Assembly (NCBI GenBank): GCA_002706085.1
Contig: PAJO01000026.1
Span: forward strand, 44,309-79,155
Length of the DNA stretch: 34,847 bases
Direction: 5' to 3'
Source: Alcanivoracaceae bacterium
Lineage (GTDB): Bacteria; Pseudomonadota; Gammaproteobacteria; Pseudomonadales; Alcanivoracaceae
Shown here: positions 23,712 through 33,533 of the stretch, one piece after another
How positions within the stretch are numbered: the first letter of the stretch is position 1
How the letters are laid out: each line of letters opens with the position of its first letter
Notes under the pieces: generated by a model
What the model saw: the letters and a program-made list of their open reading frames with translations, nothing else
Databases searched by the model: none
What the model was told of the DNA's origin: nothing
Program-made: the position numbers and the translations under genes

Positions 23712-24518
23712 ATGGCTCAGGTAGATATCCTGTTTAAAGAGGGGGAGCACGAGGTGCTGCGATTTGCCGATCTCGTGGTGGGGGAGGGGGTCCAGGCCAA
23801 TCAGTTTTGTATTCGCCGCCACGAGCGTGCTGCGCTTATTGATCCCGGGGGTGATCTGACTTACACCCCGTTGAATATCGCCTTGAGCCGACTGATCAAG
23901 CTCGAGGGGTTGGAGTATATTCTCGCCTCCCATCAGGACCCGGATATTATCGCTTCGCTTCCCCGCTGGTTGATGCATACCCGGTGTCAGGTGGTGGTGA
24001 GCCGGCTGTGGTCGCGATTTTTGCCTCATCTGGCGTCCAGTTATGTCACCGGTAAAATGGGCGAAGCGCTGCAGTCGCGAATCCTCGGGATTGCAGACAG
24101 AGGCAAGGTGCTGCCGTTCGGCGACAGCGAGCTATGGGTGCTGCCCGCGCATTTTCTTCATTCAGTGGGTAATTTCAGCTTTTATGACCCGATCAGTCGA
24201 ATTCTGTTTTCCGGCGATATTGGAGCCTCTCTGGGGGGAGAAGAAGGTGAGGTAAACGATTTTTCGGATCACATCCACAGTATGGCTGGCTTCCATCGTC
24301 GCTACATGGCAAGCAATCGTGCCTGCCGGCTGTGGGTTTCCATGGTGCGAAAGCTCGGGCCTGCCAAGATTGTGCCGCAGCATGGGGGCTATTTTGCGGG
24401 TGCGCAGGTTGGTCGATTTCTGGATTGGCTGGCAGAGCTGGATTGCGGAGTGGATCTGCTGGCGGAAGATGACTATCGCTTGCCGGCAGAGAGTGCCCTG
24501 GATTTGAGGGTGGTTTGA
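23712..24518 (+). CDS. Metallo-beta-lactamase-fold protein, oxygen-binding diiron (ODP/FDP-like) type
   Basis: 268 aa, a single MBL domain. The first metal motif is SHQDPDI (His74-x-Asp76-x-Asp78, then Ile79) instead of HxHxDH. Further ligands are His147 (PAHFLH), Asp169 (LFSGDIG) and His224 (VPQHGGYF). Flavodiiron and ODP proteins use HxExD...H...D...H, so this set suggests a diiron site with Asp in place of Glu, and no flavodoxin domain follows. An oxygen- or redox-sensing role is inferred, not shown. ATG 23712 follows AGGAG. It stands alone between rnpB and the mraZ promoter, with no clear partner. Confidence 0.8.
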   Translation: MAQVDILFKEGEHEVLRFADLVVGEGVQANQFCIRRHERAALIDPGGDLTYTPLNIALSRLIKLEGLEYILASHQDPDIIASLPRWLMHTRCQVVVSRLWSRFLPHLASSYVTGKMGEALQSRILGIADRGKVLPFGDSELWVLPAHFLHSVGNFSFYDPISRILFSGDIGASLGGEEGEVNDFSDHIHSMAGFHRRYMASNRACRLWVSMVRKLGPAKIVPQHGGYFAGAQVGRFLDWLAELDCGVDLLAEDDYRLPAESALDLRVV

Positions 24519-24765
24519 GTGGGCGAGAGTCCTGCCGGGCTCTACCCTGGCGGCTCTTTAGTCTTTTATGGAATTTAAATTGTTGTTAGTGATAACTAAT
24601 TTGTCTAACACTTAAAGTGCTTTCTCACTTGCGCGCCCCAGCGCTCTGATTCGTCTCGAAACTCCTTCCATTCGTCACTTCCCATTTCGCCATTGAAGGC
24701 TGACTTGTTCGTCTAACAGGCTGATTTGTCTGGAAATTCTTTTACGTTTGCCGTCTGTCTCTCGC
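24519..24765. other. AT-rich gene-free stretch upstream of the mraZ promoter
   Basis: No established gene. The stretch is visibly more AT-rich than its surroundings. AGGCTGACTTGTTCGTCT (24698-24715) is followed by a degenerate second copy, AGGCTGATTTGTCT, near 24718; and GTCTAACA recurs at 24603 and 24711. A minus-strand 26-codon frame (24605-24685) has a coding-like residue mix (GSDEWKEFRDESERW) but no RBS, so it may be a gene remnant. Confidence 0.5.
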
Positions 24766-24795
24766 TTGACTTGGGGTTTGCAGAAGTCCTAGAGT
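24766..24795 (+). promoter_or_regulatory. Promoter of the dcw cluster (Pmra)
   Basis: TTGACT, 18-base spacer, TAGAGT. It lies about 120 bp before mraZ and just upstream of three MraZ boxes, the layout of Pmra in E. coli. Confidence 0.65.
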
Positions 24796-24804
24796 GTCGC
24801 AATG

Positions 24805-24829
24805 TGGTGAAAAGTGGGAAAAAGTGGGA
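24805..24829 (+). promoter_or_regulatory. MraZ boxes
   Basis: TGGTG, TGGGA and TGGGA at exact 10-bp steps (24805, 24815, 24825), each separated by AAAAG. MraZ binds TGGGN repeats with 5-nt spacers ahead of its own gene and represses the operon. The first box is degenerate. Confidence 0.75.
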
Positions 24830-24915
24830 AATTTCGATTGGCGGGTGTCATGAAGTGGGGCGAAAGCGCCGATGCCCGGGAAGGAACCGCATAACCAAGA
24901 GACCGAGGACAGCCA

Positions 24916-25356
24916 GTGTTTACTGGGAGCACATCACTCAATCTGGATGCCAAGGGGCGGCTTACCATGCCGACCCGCTACCGTGCTTCGTTGAACGAAG
25001 CCTGCGGCGGCCAGCTTGTGCTTACTCGTCATCCCTATGACGAATGTCTGGCGCTCTACCCACGAGACGAATTCATGGAAACCGCTCGCAAGCTGTCAGC
25101 CCAGCGTGACTCCAGTCCGCAGGTGCGCCAGCTCAAGCGACGTTTCCTGGGGCAGGCGGTGGAAATTGATATGGACAGCAATGGCCGCCTGCTGGTGCCG
25201 CCGGAGTTGCGCACCGCCATCGGCCTGGAAAAGCAGGCCATGCTGATTGGCCAAATGCATCGTTTTGAGATCTGGAAAGCGGAAAGCTGGTTGGAAGAGG
25301 ACAGCACGCTGGATCCGGAAGCCCTTCCGGAAAGTGTGCAGGAGCTGTCCTTCTGA
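24916..25356 (+). CDS. mraZ: Transcriptional regulator MraZ
   Basis: 146 aa with two AbrB-like SpoVT domains (about 5-50, NLDAKGRLTMPTRYR; about 78-125, IDMDSNGRLLVPPELR), each holding the DxxGR core. MraZ forms rings and represses the dcw operon by binding repeats in its own leader. It begins with GTG at 24916 behind GAGGA; MFTGSTSLNLDAKGR aligns with the E. coli start MFRGATLVNLDSKGR. It shares one base with rsmH. Confidence 0.96.
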   Translation: MFTGSTSLNLDAKGRLTMPTRYRASLNEACGGQLVLTRHPYDECLALYPRDEFMETARKLSAQRDSSPQVRQLKRRFLGQAVEIDMDSNGRLLVPPELRTAIGLEKQAMLIGQMHRFEIWKAESWLEEDSTLDPEALPESVQELSF

Positions 25357-26294
25357 TGACCGACACAGGGACGCAGTACGAACACCAGCCGGTGATGCTG
25401 GAAGAGGTGCTGGAAATGTGGTTCAGCCGCAGCGATGGAGCTTATGTAGACGGCACCTTCGGACGAGGTGGGCACAGCCGCGCGCTGCTGGCCAAGCTGG
25501 ACCCGAAGGGGCGTCTGGTGGGTATCGATCGTGATCCCCAGGCCATTGCGGTCGGTGACGCGCTGGCGGCTGAAGACAGCCGTTTCCAGATTGTCGCCAA
25601 TCGCTTCGACTGTTTGCCGCAGGCGGTGGCAGCGTTGGGCCGTCCGATTGATGGTCTGTTGTTGGACCTGGGTGTGTCGTCGCCGCAGTTGGATGATGCC
25701 GCCCGGGGGTTCAGTTTCCTGCGCGATGGTCCTCTGGATATGCGCATGGATCCCACCAGTGGTGAAAGTGTCGCGCAATGGCTGGCACGGGCAGAAGAAA
25801 AGGCGATTGCCGATGTGTTGTATCGCTACGGTGAAGAGCGCAAATCGCGGCGTATCGCACGACGTATTTGTGAGGTGCGCGGCGAGCAGTCTATCACTCG
25901 CACCTTGCAGCTGGCGGAGTTGATTGAGTCGGTGCTGGGACGCGGCGAGCCCGGCAAGCATCCGGCGACACGCAGCTTTCAGGCATTAAGGATACATATA
26001 AACGGGGAACTGGATGCGCTGAACAAAGTGCTCGAACAGTCCCTCGAGACGCTCGCCATCGGCGGGCGTCTCGCCATTATTAGCTTCCATTCTCTGGAAG
26101 ACAGGATCGTGAAATTGTTTATTCGCGATCATTCCGGTCGGGCCCCCAAGGGGCGCGGCGGTTTGCCGTTGGGTGAGGAAATGCCCCAGCGGTTGGAGCC
26201 AGTAGGCAAGGCCATGCGCGCCAGCAAGGGCGAGCTGAAAGTGAATGTCCGCTCGCGAAGTGCGGTATTGCGTGTGGCGGAGAAGGTGGAGTGA
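25356..26294 (+). CDS. rsmH: 16S rRNA N4-methyltransferase RsmH (C1402)
   Basis: 312 aa. N-terminal EHQPVMLEEVLE, SAM-binding YVDGTFGRGGHS and GIDRDPQA, the LLLDLGVSSPQLDD motif, and FHSLEDRIVKLF near the end are all diagnostic. It methylates N4 of C1402 in 16S rRNA, where RsmI adds the 2'-O-methyl. Its ATG lies on the mraZ stop codon; its own stop overlaps ftsL by GTGA. Confidence 0.97.
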   Translation: MTDTGTQYEHQPVMLEEVLEMWFSRSDGAYVDGTFGRGGHSRALLAKLDPKGRLVGIDRDPQAIAVGDALAAEDSRFQIVANRFDCLPQAVAALGRPIDGLLLDLGVSSPQLDDAARGFSFLRDGPLDMRMDPTSGESVAQWLARAEEKAIADVLYRYGEERKSRRIARRICEVRGEQSITRTLQLAELIESVLGRGEPGKHPATRSFQALRIHINGELDALNKVLEQSLETLAIGGRLAIISFHSLEDRIVKLFIRDHSGRAPKGRGGLPLGEEMPQRLEPVGKAMRASKGELKVNVRSRSAVLRVAEKVE

Positions 26295-26557
26295 CAGCCC
26301 CCTGGGTTATTCGCTTTCTGGTTGTGGCGGTGGCGGTATCCGCGTTGGCGGTGAGCTACAGCGTTCACGAAGCGCGCCGTCTGACCGACGAAAGCCAGAA
26401 ATTGCAGCAACAACAGACCCGTCTTGAGAGTCAGTGGAGTCAGTTGTTGTTGGAGCACAGCACCTGGGGCAGCTATGCCCGGGTTGAGCGCCTGGCAAGA
26501 GAAGAGCTGGGCATGAAGTTACCGAAGACCGATGAGAGAGTGTTGATACGGCCATGA
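26291..26557 (+). CDS. ftsL: Cell division protein FtsL
   Basis: 88 aa. A short N-terminus leads to one membrane helix (about 6-23, VIRFLVVAVAVSALAVSY) and a periplasmic coiled coil (about 25-72) with regular Leu/Gln, then ERLAREELGMKLP, the usual FtsL end. FtsL forms the FtsQLB complex that activates FtsWI. The start is GTG overlapping the rsmH stop by 4 bases; the stop overlaps ftsI by 4. Length is slightly short of E. coli's 121 because the cytoplasmic N-terminus is almost absent. Confidence 0.9.
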   Translation: MTAPWVIRFLVVAVAVSALAVSYSVHEARRLTDESQKLQQQQTRLESQWSQLLLEHSTWGSYARVERLAREELGMKLPKTDERVLIRP

Positions 26558-28275
26558 AAAAACAGGCCCGCAAGACACGGCAACCTAACCACCGGATGCG
26601 CTGGCGCTTTGTGCTGGGGTTCTGGATGGTCTGTGCCTGTCTTTTGCTGGCCCGGGCCGTTGACCTGCAAGTTGTTCAGCATGATTTCCTGGCGCATCAG
26701 GGTGACATCCGCAACCTGCGGGTTGAGCCGTTGGCGGCGCACCGTGGTGTGATCCGTGATCGTGCCGGGCGCCCGTTGGCCGTGAGTACTCCGGTGGTGA
26801 CCCTGTGGGCCAACCCCCGGGAGGCGCTGGAGCACCCGGAGCAGTGGTCGCGCCTTGCAGGTAACAGTGTGGTCACCCAGAAAGACTTCGCCCGCAAGGT
26901 GCGCCGGCACGAGAGCCGCGAGTTCGTTTATCTGGAGCGCGGGTTGGCACCTGAAGCGGCCAAACAGGTACTGGACCTGAATATCCCCGGGATCCACTCG
27001 CTGACGGAATATCGCCGTTACTATCCTGCCGGTGAAGTCAGCAGTCATGTGGTGGGGTTCACCAACATTGATGACGAAGGCCAGGAAGGGACGGAGTTGG
27101 CCATGGATGACCACCTGTCCGGTCATAGTGGCCGCAAGAAGGTGGTCCGCGATCTGCTGGGGCGTGTCATCCAGGATATCGAGGTGCTGGAGCCGGCAGA
27201 GCCCGGTGAAGATATCACCCTGAGTATCGATTTGCGCCTGCAGTACCTGGCCTATCGCGAATTGCTGGGCGCCGTGCAAAAACACAAGGCCCGTGGCGGC
27301 AGTGCGGTGGTGGTGGATGTGCGCACCGGTGAAGTGCTCGCCATGGTCAACCAGCCAGCCTACAACCCCAACAACCGAGGCAACCTGGATACGGCAGCAC
27401 TGCGTAATCGCGCGGTAACCGATTTGTTCGAGCCGGGTTCAACCATGAAGCCGTTTACGGTAGCCGCCGCCCTGGAAATGGGCATGGTGACGCCGTCTAC
27501 CACGATCAACACCCATCCGGGTACTCTGCGCGTGGGGTCCAAGACGATTCGTGATCACCGGGATTACGGGGTCATCGATATCACTACCGTGCTGACCAAG
27601 AGCTCCAATGTGGGTACCAGCAAGCTGGCGTTGGCCATGGACCAGCAAGCCTTGCCGGATTATCTGGAGCGCTTCGGTTTTGGGCGCGCGACCGGGATCT
27701 CCTTTCCCGGAGAGAGTGACGGCTTGTTGCCGCTGCGCAGTCAGTGGCGGGATGTGGAGCGCGCGGCGCTGTCCTACGGCTATGGCCTGAGCGTGTCAGC
27801 AGTTCAGTTGGCTCAGGCTTATGCCGTGTTGGCAAATGACGGTGTGAAAGTGCCGCTGACCCTGAAGAAGGTTGACGGCATTCCCCAGGGCGAACAGGTG
27901 CTGGGCAAGACCACAGCCCGTCAATTGGTGCAGATGCTGGAAACCGTGGTAAGCCGTGTGGGGACTGCGCGCCGTGCGCAGGTGCCCGGGTATCAGGTGG
28001 CTGGCAAGACCGGAACTGTACACAAGGTCGTCGCGGGCGGTTATGCCGACGATAATTACATTGGCTTGTTTGCCGGGCTGGCACCCGCCACGGACCCGCG
28101 CATTGTTACGGTGGTGGTGATCGACGACCCCCGCGGTGAAGATTATTACGGGGGGCTGGTGGCGGCGCCCGCTTTCTCCAACATCATGAGTGGGGTTCTG
28201 CGTACCCTGCATGTTCCACCAGACAAGCCTGAAGGCCTGTTGGCTGGCGGTCCTGATCCGGAGGACCGTTCATGA
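26554..28275 (+). CDS. ftsI: Division-specific peptidoglycan transpeptidase FtsI (PBP3)
   Basis: 573 aa. A cytoplasmic basic tail, one membrane helix (about 18-40), a pedestal domain (50-220, with [18 protein letters not shown]) and the transpeptidase domain. Active-site motifs: Ser296 in GSTMK (STMK, 296-299), SSN at 350-352, and KTGT at 485-488. It is the target of beta-lactams such as aztreonam and cross-links septal peptidoglycan with FtsW. Start and stop both overlap their neighbours by 4 bases. Confidence 0.97.
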   Translation: MKKQARKTRQPNHRMRWRFVLGFWMVCACLLLARAVDLQVVQHDFLAHQGDIRNLRVEPLAAHRGVIRDRAGRPLAVSTPVVTLWANPREALEHPEQWSRLAGNSVVTQKDFARKVRRHESREFVYLERGLAPEAAKQVLDLNIPGIHSLTEYRRYYPAGEVSSHVVGFTNIDDEGQEGTELAMDDHLSGHSGRKKVVRDLLGRVIQDIEVLEPAEPGEDITLSIDLRLQYLAYRELLGAVQKHKARGGSAVVVDVRTGEVLAMVNQPAYNPNNRGNLDTAALRNRAVTDLFEPGSTMKPFTVAAALEMGMVTPSTTINTHPGTLRVGSKTIRDHRDYGVIDITTVLTKSSNVGTSKLALAMDQQALPDYLERFGFGRATGISFPGESDGLLPLRSQWRDVERAALSYGYGLSVSAVQLAQAYAVLANDGVKVPLTLKKVDGIPQGEQVLGKTTARQLVQMLETVVSRVGTARRAQVPGYQVAGKTGTVHKVVAGGYADDNYIGLFAGLAPATDPRIVTVVVIDDPRGEDYYGGLVAAPAFSNIMSGVLRTLHVPPDKPEGLLAGGPDPEDRS

Positions 28276-29753
28276 TGAGTCTGCAGCAGCTGCTTCCTGA
28301 CTACACCCTGCCTGCCGATGCGGCAGGCGTTGTCGTTTCCGGGCTGCAACTCGACAGCCGTCGGGTGGGTTCTGGTGATGCCTTCATTGCCGTGCCGGGT
28401 GTGGCCAGCGATGGTCGCCGTTATATCGCCGAGGCGATTCGCGCCGGTGCCGCTGCGGTGCTGGCACAAGGCGATACCTTTACGTTGTCATTCGAGCAGC
28501 AGGTGCCCTGTGTGCAGGTGCCAGGGCTGGCTGACAAGGTGGGTGATGTGGCAGCGCGCTGGTACGGTGAGCCGGCCAAAGGACTGTCAATTACCGGGGT
28601 GACCGGCACCAATGGCAAAACCAGCATCACCTGGTTTCTGCGTGATGCCTTGAATGCACTGGGCCACCGTTGCGCCCTGGTTGGCACGCTTGGCGTTGGG
28701 CTCAAGGGAAAAGAGCAGCAGACCGGCCACACCACCCCGGATCCTGTGACCCTGCAGGCCGCCCTGGCCAGCGCCCGTGACGCGGGTGCTGATACGGTGG
28801 CCATGGAAGTCTCTTCCCATGCTCTGGACCAGGGGCGGCTTGGCAACACTCCGGTCATGACGGCGGTGTTCAGTAATCTCAGCCGTGACCATCTGGATTA
28901 CCACGGTGACATGGAAGCCTATCTGGCAGCCAAATCGGTGCTGTTCACCCGTGACGGGGTGAAGTTGGCAGTGATCAATTGCGATGATCATGCTGCGGGC
29001 TCACTGGTGGGTTGTCTGGCCGATGGCGTTCGCTGCGTGACCTTCGGTGCCCAGCAGGGCGCTACCGTGCGTTGCGACGACGTGACCTATAACGACAGCG
29101 GTATGCACGCCACTCTGATGGTGGGAGGCGAGAGTGTCTCGATTGCGCTGCCGCTGTTTGGCCCATTCAATCTCAGCAATGTCATGGCGGTGGCGGGCAT
29201 CCTGCATGGGCAGGGTGTCGAGGCTGCCGCACTGGGCGGGGCCTTGTCGGCAATTACCCCGGTGCCAGGACGTATGGAACCTGTGACCGCCGATGAGGGT
29301 CCGACCGTCATCGTGGATTATGCACACACTCCTGATGGCCTGGAAAAAGCCCTGCAGGCATGCCGCGCCCATTTCGATGGCAAGCTGCATTGCATTGTGG
29401 GCTGCGGTGGCGATCGGGATAGCGGCAAACGTTCGCAAATGGCGGCGGTGGCGGAGCGCCTGGCCGATGCGGTGATGCTTACCAGCGACAATCCACGCAG
29501 TGAAGACCCTCAAACCATCATTGATCAGATGCGCGCAGGACTGCGTGCCCCCGACAGCGTGAAAGAGAATACCCACCGGGCAGCGGCCATTGCGCAAGTG
29601 GTGTCAGCAGCCTCTGCACAGGATGTGATTCTGGTGGCCGGCAAGGGCCATGAGGATTATCAGGAAATTAACGGCGTGCGACATCCTTCCGATGATCGCC
29701 TGCTGGCACGTGATGCGCTGGCCGCTTACCGCAAACCGGGGGGGGTGCAGTGA
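28272..29753 (+). CDS. murE: UDP-MurNAc-tripeptide synthetase MurE (meso-DAP adding)
   Basis: 493 aa with three Mur ligase domains. P-loop [10 protein letters not shown] (109-118), the carbamoyl-Lys region and the amino-acid recognition motif DNPR (406-409), which marks meso-diaminopimelate rather than lysine specificity. It adds meso-DAP to UDP-MurNAc-L-Ala-D-Glu with ATP. Start overlaps ftsI by ATGA. Confidence 0.97.
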   Translation: MMSLQQLLPDYTLPADAAGVVVSGLQLDSRRVGSGDAFIAVPGVASDGRRYIAEAIRAGAAAVLAQGDTFTLSFEQQVPCVQVPGLADKVGDVAARWYGEPAKGLSITGVTGTNGKTSITWFLRDALNALGHRCALVGTLGVGLKGKEQQTGHTTPDPVTLQAALASARDAGADTVAMEVSSHALDQGRLGNTPVMTAVFSNLSRDHLDYHGDMEAYLAAKSVLFTRDGVKLAVINCDDHAAGSLVGCLADGVRCVTFGAQQGATVRCDDVTYNDSGMHATLMVGGESVSIALPLFGPFNLSNVMAVAGILHGQGVEAAALGGALSAITPVPGRMEPVTADEGPTVIVDYAHTPDGLEKALQACRAHFDGKLHCIVGCGGDRDSGKRSQMAAVAERLADAVMLTSDNPRSEDPQTIIDQMRAGLRAPDSVKENTHRAAAIAQVVSAASAQDVILVAGKGHEDYQEINGVRHPSDDRLLARDALAAYRKPGGVQ

Positions 29754-31108
29754 TGCGACTTTCCCAGATAGCACAGTGGACAGGTGGCCGGTTGCAGGGT
29801 GAAGACCTGACCGTGCCCGCGGTCGTCACGGATACCCGCAACATGACCCCGGGCTGCTTGTTCGTTGCCCTCAAGGGCGACCGCTTTGATGCCCATGATT
29901 TCCTGACGCAAGCGCAGGCAAACGGTGCCAGTGCGGCGCTGGTCGATCGTGAGCAGGAGGTCTTTGCTTCTGCGGTGCAGGTCGCCGATACCCGTCAGGG
30001 GCTGGGTCGGCTTGCGAGCGGTTATGCCGATCAATTTACTGCCGAGCGCCTGGCGGTGACGGGTAATGCCGGGAAAACCACGGTCAAGGAAATGGCCGCT
30101 GCCATGTTGGGTAGCGACACCCTGGCCACCGCGGGCAACTTCAATAATGACATTGGTGTGCCGTTGACCCTGTTACGGCTGCGGGCCGAGCACCGTTATG
30201 CAGTGATTGAGCTGGGAGCCAATGCTCCGGGGGAAATCGCCTGGACCAGTCAACTGACCAAACCGAAGGTGGTGCTGGTGACCAATGTGACCGGTGCCCA
30301 TCTGGAAGGATTTGGCTCCATGCAGGGCATTGCCAATGCCAAGGCGGAAATTTTTGGCGGCTGTGTGCCGGGTGGTCGGGCCATCATCAACAACGATGAT
30401 TCCTTCGCCGAGTTTTTTGCGGGCGAAGCCATCAAGGCCGGGCTCAATGTGATTCGCATTAGCACCCGCGGGGCGGCAGACCTGTATGCCGAACAAATTG
30501 TTCTGCATCAGGACCGTGCTGAATTTGTCCTGCAACCGCTGGGGGAAACGGTCACTGTGCCACTGCCGGGTGCCCACCAGGTTAACAATGCCCTGATGGC
30601 ATGTGCAGCGGTTCGTGCGCTGGGTGTTGAGCTGGCCGAAGTGCTGCCGCGGCTGGCTACGCTCAAACCGGTGCCAGGGCGTATGAACCTGCACCCGGTA
30701 GCGCAGGGCATGTTGGTTGACGATACCTACAACGCCAATCCCGGTTCGGTGCGTGCGGCAATCGACTGGTTGGCCAGTCAACCGGCGCCACGGATGCTGG
30801 TGCTGGGTGCCATGGGCGAGCTGGGGCCGCAGGCCGACACTCTGGTCGCAGAGTTGGGGGCGTATGCCCGTGAAAAAGGATTGGACAGGCTGGTCGTCAT
30901 GCGCGGTGCGCAAGCGGCTGCCAGTGAATTTGGCGATCAGGCATTGATTGCTGATGAGCATCAACAGGCGGTGGACTGGAGTGCCCCGGTGCTGCAAGAC
31001 GGCGGCACCGTGTTGGTGAAAGGTTCGCGCACGGCCGGCATGGAAGCGGTAGTGCAACAACTGACACAGGGCACAGGCCCTCTTACACAAACAAAGGGGA
31101 CGCACTGA
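29753..31108 (+). CDS. murF: UDP-MurNAc-pentapeptide synthetase MurF
   Basis: 451 aa. P-loop [13 protein letters not shown] (102-114), [21 protein letters not shown], and the C-terminal [14 protein letters not shown] motif typical of MurF. It adds D-Ala-D-Ala. A GTG one codon upstream (29750) is an alternative start; the ATG at 29753 shares a base with the murE stop. It ends one base into mraY. Confidence 0.96.
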   Translation: MRLSQIAQWTGGRLQGEDLTVPAVVTDTRNMTPGCLFVALKGDRFDAHDFLTQAQANGASAALVDREQEVFASAVQVADTRQGLGRLASGYADQFTAERLAVTGNAGKTTVKEMAAAMLGSDTLATAGNFNNDIGVPLTLLRLRAEHRYAVIELGANAPGEIAWTSQLTKPKVVLVTNVTGAHLEGFGSMQGIANAKAEIFGGCVPGGRAIINNDDSFAEFFAGEAIKAGLNVIRISTRGAADLYAEQIVLHQDRAEFVLQPLGETVTVPLPGAHQVNNALMACAAVRALGVELAEVLPRLATLKPVPGRMNLHPVAQGMLVDDTYNANPGSVRAAIDWLASQPAPRMLVLGAMGELGPQADTLVAELGAYAREKGLDRLVVMRGAQAAASEFGDQALIADEHQQAVDWSAPVLQDGGTVLVKGSRTAGMEAVVQQLTQGTGPLTQTKGTH

Positions 31109-32190
31109 TGTTGCTCTGGCTGGCTGAATACCTGGCGCAGTTCCATAACGGTTTTCTGGTGGTTCAGTACATCACCCTGCGCGGCATCCTGAGCGTGCTG
31201 ACGGCGTTGTTCATCGCCTTCTGGGTAGGCCCGATCATGATCCGCAAGCTGCGTGAAAAGCAGGTCGGGCAGGCAATTCGTGATGATGGTCCCAAGAGCC
31301 ACTTGAGCAAGGCTGGCACCCCGACCATGGGTGGTGCGCTGATTCTGGTGGCCATTGTCATTTCCACGTTGCTGTGGGCGGATCTGAGCAACCGCTTTGT
31401 GTGGATCACCCTTGGGGTGCTGTTCATTTTTGGTGCCGTGGGTTGGGTAGATGACTGGCGCAAGGTGGTGGAAAAGAACCCGCGCGGTTTGCCCGCCCGA
31501 TGGAAGTATCTGTGGTTATCAGTGGGTTCGCTGGGGGCGGCGTTTGCGCTGTTCTTTACGGCCCAAAGCCCGGTGGAAACCCAGCTGATTGTGCCGTTCT
31601 TCAAGAACGTGGCTATCAACATGGGCTGGTTCTACATCGTGCTGACTTACTTTGTGATCAACGGCACCAGCAACGCGGTGAACCTTACCGACGGGCTGGA
31701 TGGGCTGGCCATCATGCCTACCGTGCTGGTGGGTGGCGCGTTGGGCATCTTTGCCTATGCCGGTGGGCATACCGAATTTGCCACCTACCTGCAGATCCCC
31801 TACGTCGCGGGTGCCGGTGAGCTGGTGATTATCTCTGCGGCACTGTGTGGGGCCGGGCTGGGTTTTCTGTGGTTCAACGCTTACCCCGCTCAGGTGTTCA
31901 TGGGCGATGTGGGGGCATTGGCACTGGGTGCCGTGCTGGGCGTGATGGCGGTGATCGTCCGCCAGGAAATTGTGCTCTTCATCATGGGCGGTGTGTTTGT
32001 GATGGAGACGGTATCGGTGATGTTGCAGGTGGGCTCGTTCAAGCTCACCGGCCGGCGGATTTTTCGTATGGCGCCGATTCATCACCACTTTGAACTGAAA
32101 GGGTGGCCGGAGCCGAAGATTATTGTGCGGTTCTGGATCATCACCGTGATTCTTGTACTGGTGGGTCTGGCGACCCTGAAGATCCGATAG
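31108..32190 (+). CDS. mraY: Phospho-MurNAc-pentapeptide translocase MraY
   Basis: 360 aa with about ten membrane helices. Signatures: [13 protein letters not shown], the Asp-rich VGWVDDWRK, and [10 protein letters not shown] carrying catalytic aspartates, plus [15 protein letters not shown] at the end. It makes lipid I from UDP-MurNAc-pentapeptide and undecaprenyl phosphate. The length equals E. coli MraY. The gap of 17 bp to murD is the largest break in this run. Confidence 0.98.
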   Translation: MLLWLAEYLAQFHNGFLVVQYITLRGILSVLTALFIAFWVGPIMIRKLREKQVGQAIRDDGPKSHLSKAGTPTMGGALILVAIVISTLLWADLSNRFVWITLGVLFIFGAVGWVDDWRKVVEKNPRGLPARWKYLWLSVGSLGAAFALFFTAQSPVETQLIVPFFKNVAINMGWFYIVLTYFVINGTSNAVNLTDGLDGLAIMPTVLVGGALGIFAYAGGHTEFATYLQIPYVAGAGELVIISAALCGAGLGFLWFNAYPAQVFMGDVGALALGAVLGVMAVIVRQEIVLFIMGGVFVMETVSVMLQVGSFKLTGRRIFRMAPIHHHFELKGWPEPKIIVRFWIITVILVLVGLATLKIR

Positions 32191-32207
32191 GGGCTTGAGT
32201 TAGGCAT

Positions 32208-33533
32208 ATGGCGAAAGACGGTTTCGATCTGGTCATCGGCCTCGGCGTATCCGGGCGTTCCGTGATCCGTTATCTGACGGATCAGGGGATGCCTGTGCGT
32301 GCGCTGGATACCCGTGCCGAGCCGGCGGGTCTGGATGCCCTGCGTGCCGACTTCCCTGAGGTGAAAATTCACACCGGCGGCTTCAAGGCCGGCTGGATGA
32401 AAAAGGCCCGTCGGTTGATTGTCAGCCCCGGGGTGGCGGTCTCTACGCCCGCCATCGCCGAGCAGGTTGTGGCTGGCAAGGAAGTCATTGGTGATGTGGA
32501 GCTGTTTGCGCGCGCTGCCAGTGAGCCCGTCGTGGCGATTACCGGTTCCAATGCCAAGAGCACCGTGACGACGTTGCTGGGTCAGGTCGCGGATGCTTGT
32601 GGAATGAATCCCGGCATCGGCGGCAATCTGGGTGTGCCTGCACTGGATCTGTTGAGTGATCAGGCCAGGCTCTATGTTCTTGAGTTGTCCAGCTTCCAGC
32701 TGGAAACCACCTACAGCCTGAGCGCCGATGTGGCCACCATTCTTAACGTCTCTCAGGACCATCTGGACCGCTATGCCAGCTTTGCCGATTACCTGGCGGC
32801 CAAGCAGCGCATTTACGACGGGTGTCAGGTGGCGGTATGGAATCGGGATGATCCGGCAACCCGTCCGCCTGCGACGGTGCCGAGACAAGTGACCTTTGGT
32901 GCACACCCGGAAGCCGATTACCGCCTCGATAGTGAGAGCGGACAGTTGCTGTGCCGTGGTGAGCCATTGTTGGAATTGTCGGAGCTGGCGCTCACCGGCC
33001 ATCACAATGCCATGAATATCCTCGCGGTGTTGGCCATCAGCGATGCGCTGGCGCTGAACCGTGACAAGGCATTGGCCACGGTAAAAACCTTCACCGGGCT
33101 GGCCCACCGTTGTCAGCTGGTTGCCGATAGTGGCGGCGTGCGCTGGTTCAACGATTCCAAGGCGACCAATGTGGGTGCCACGCTGGCGGCGCTGACAGGG
33201 ATTGGCGAAAGCATTGAGGGCAAGGTCATCCTGATCGGAGGCGGGCAGGGCAAAGGGCAGGATTTCTCGCCGTTGGCAGAGCCTGCTCGTCAGTATCTGC
33301 GTGCTGCCTTGCTGATGGGTGAAGACCGGAACGTACTGGCCGAAGGCATGTCTGCGGCGCCCTGTGAATTGGTGGCTGACATGCAGGCTGCCGTGGCCCG
33401 GGCCCATGCTCTGGCCCAACCTGGTGATGCCGTACTGTTGTCGCCCGCCTGCGCCTCGTTCGATATGTACAGTGGCTTCGCGGCACGTGGGGATGATTTC
33501 GCATCCCGGGTTCGGGAGGTGTGCCATGACTGA
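32208..33533 (+). CDS. murD: UDP-MurNAc-alanine--D-glutamate ligase MurD
   Basis: 441 aa. An N-terminal Rossmann domain (VIGLGVSGRSV), then the ATP loop AITGSNAKSTVTT, where Ala stands where E. coli has Gly (GSNGKST), then LELSSFQLE and DHLDRY, and the C-terminal NDSKATNVGAT motif. It adds D-Glu to UDP-MurNAc-L-Ala. It overlaps ftsW by 8 bases. Confidence 0.97.
   Translation: MAKDGFDLVIGLGVSGRSVIRYLTDQGMPVRALDTRAEPAGLDALRADFPEVKIHTGGFKAGWMKKARRLIVSPGVAVSTPAIAEQVVAGKEVIGDVELFARAASEPVVAITGSNAKSTVTTLLGQVADACGMNPGIGGNLGVPALDLLSDQARLYVLELSSFQLETTYSLSADVATILNVSQDHLDRYASFADYLAAKQRIYDGCQVAVWNRDDPATRPPATVPRQVTFGAHPEADYRLDSESGQLLCRGEPLLELSELALTGHHNAMNILAVLAISDALALNRDKALATVKTFTGLAHRCQLVADSGGVRWFNDSKATNVGATLAALTGIGESIEGKVILIGGGQGKGQDFSPLAEPARQYLRAALLMGEDRNVLAEGMSAAPCELVADMQAAVARAHALAQPGDAVLLSPACASFDMYSGFAARGDDFASRVREVCHD

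Noticed and set aside
24603-24720. GTCTAACA copies as integron attC sites
   Set aside because: GTCTAAC/GTTAGAC resembles attC core sites, but no paired inverse core with the expected hairpin is found, the two copies are in the same orientation, and no integrase is near.
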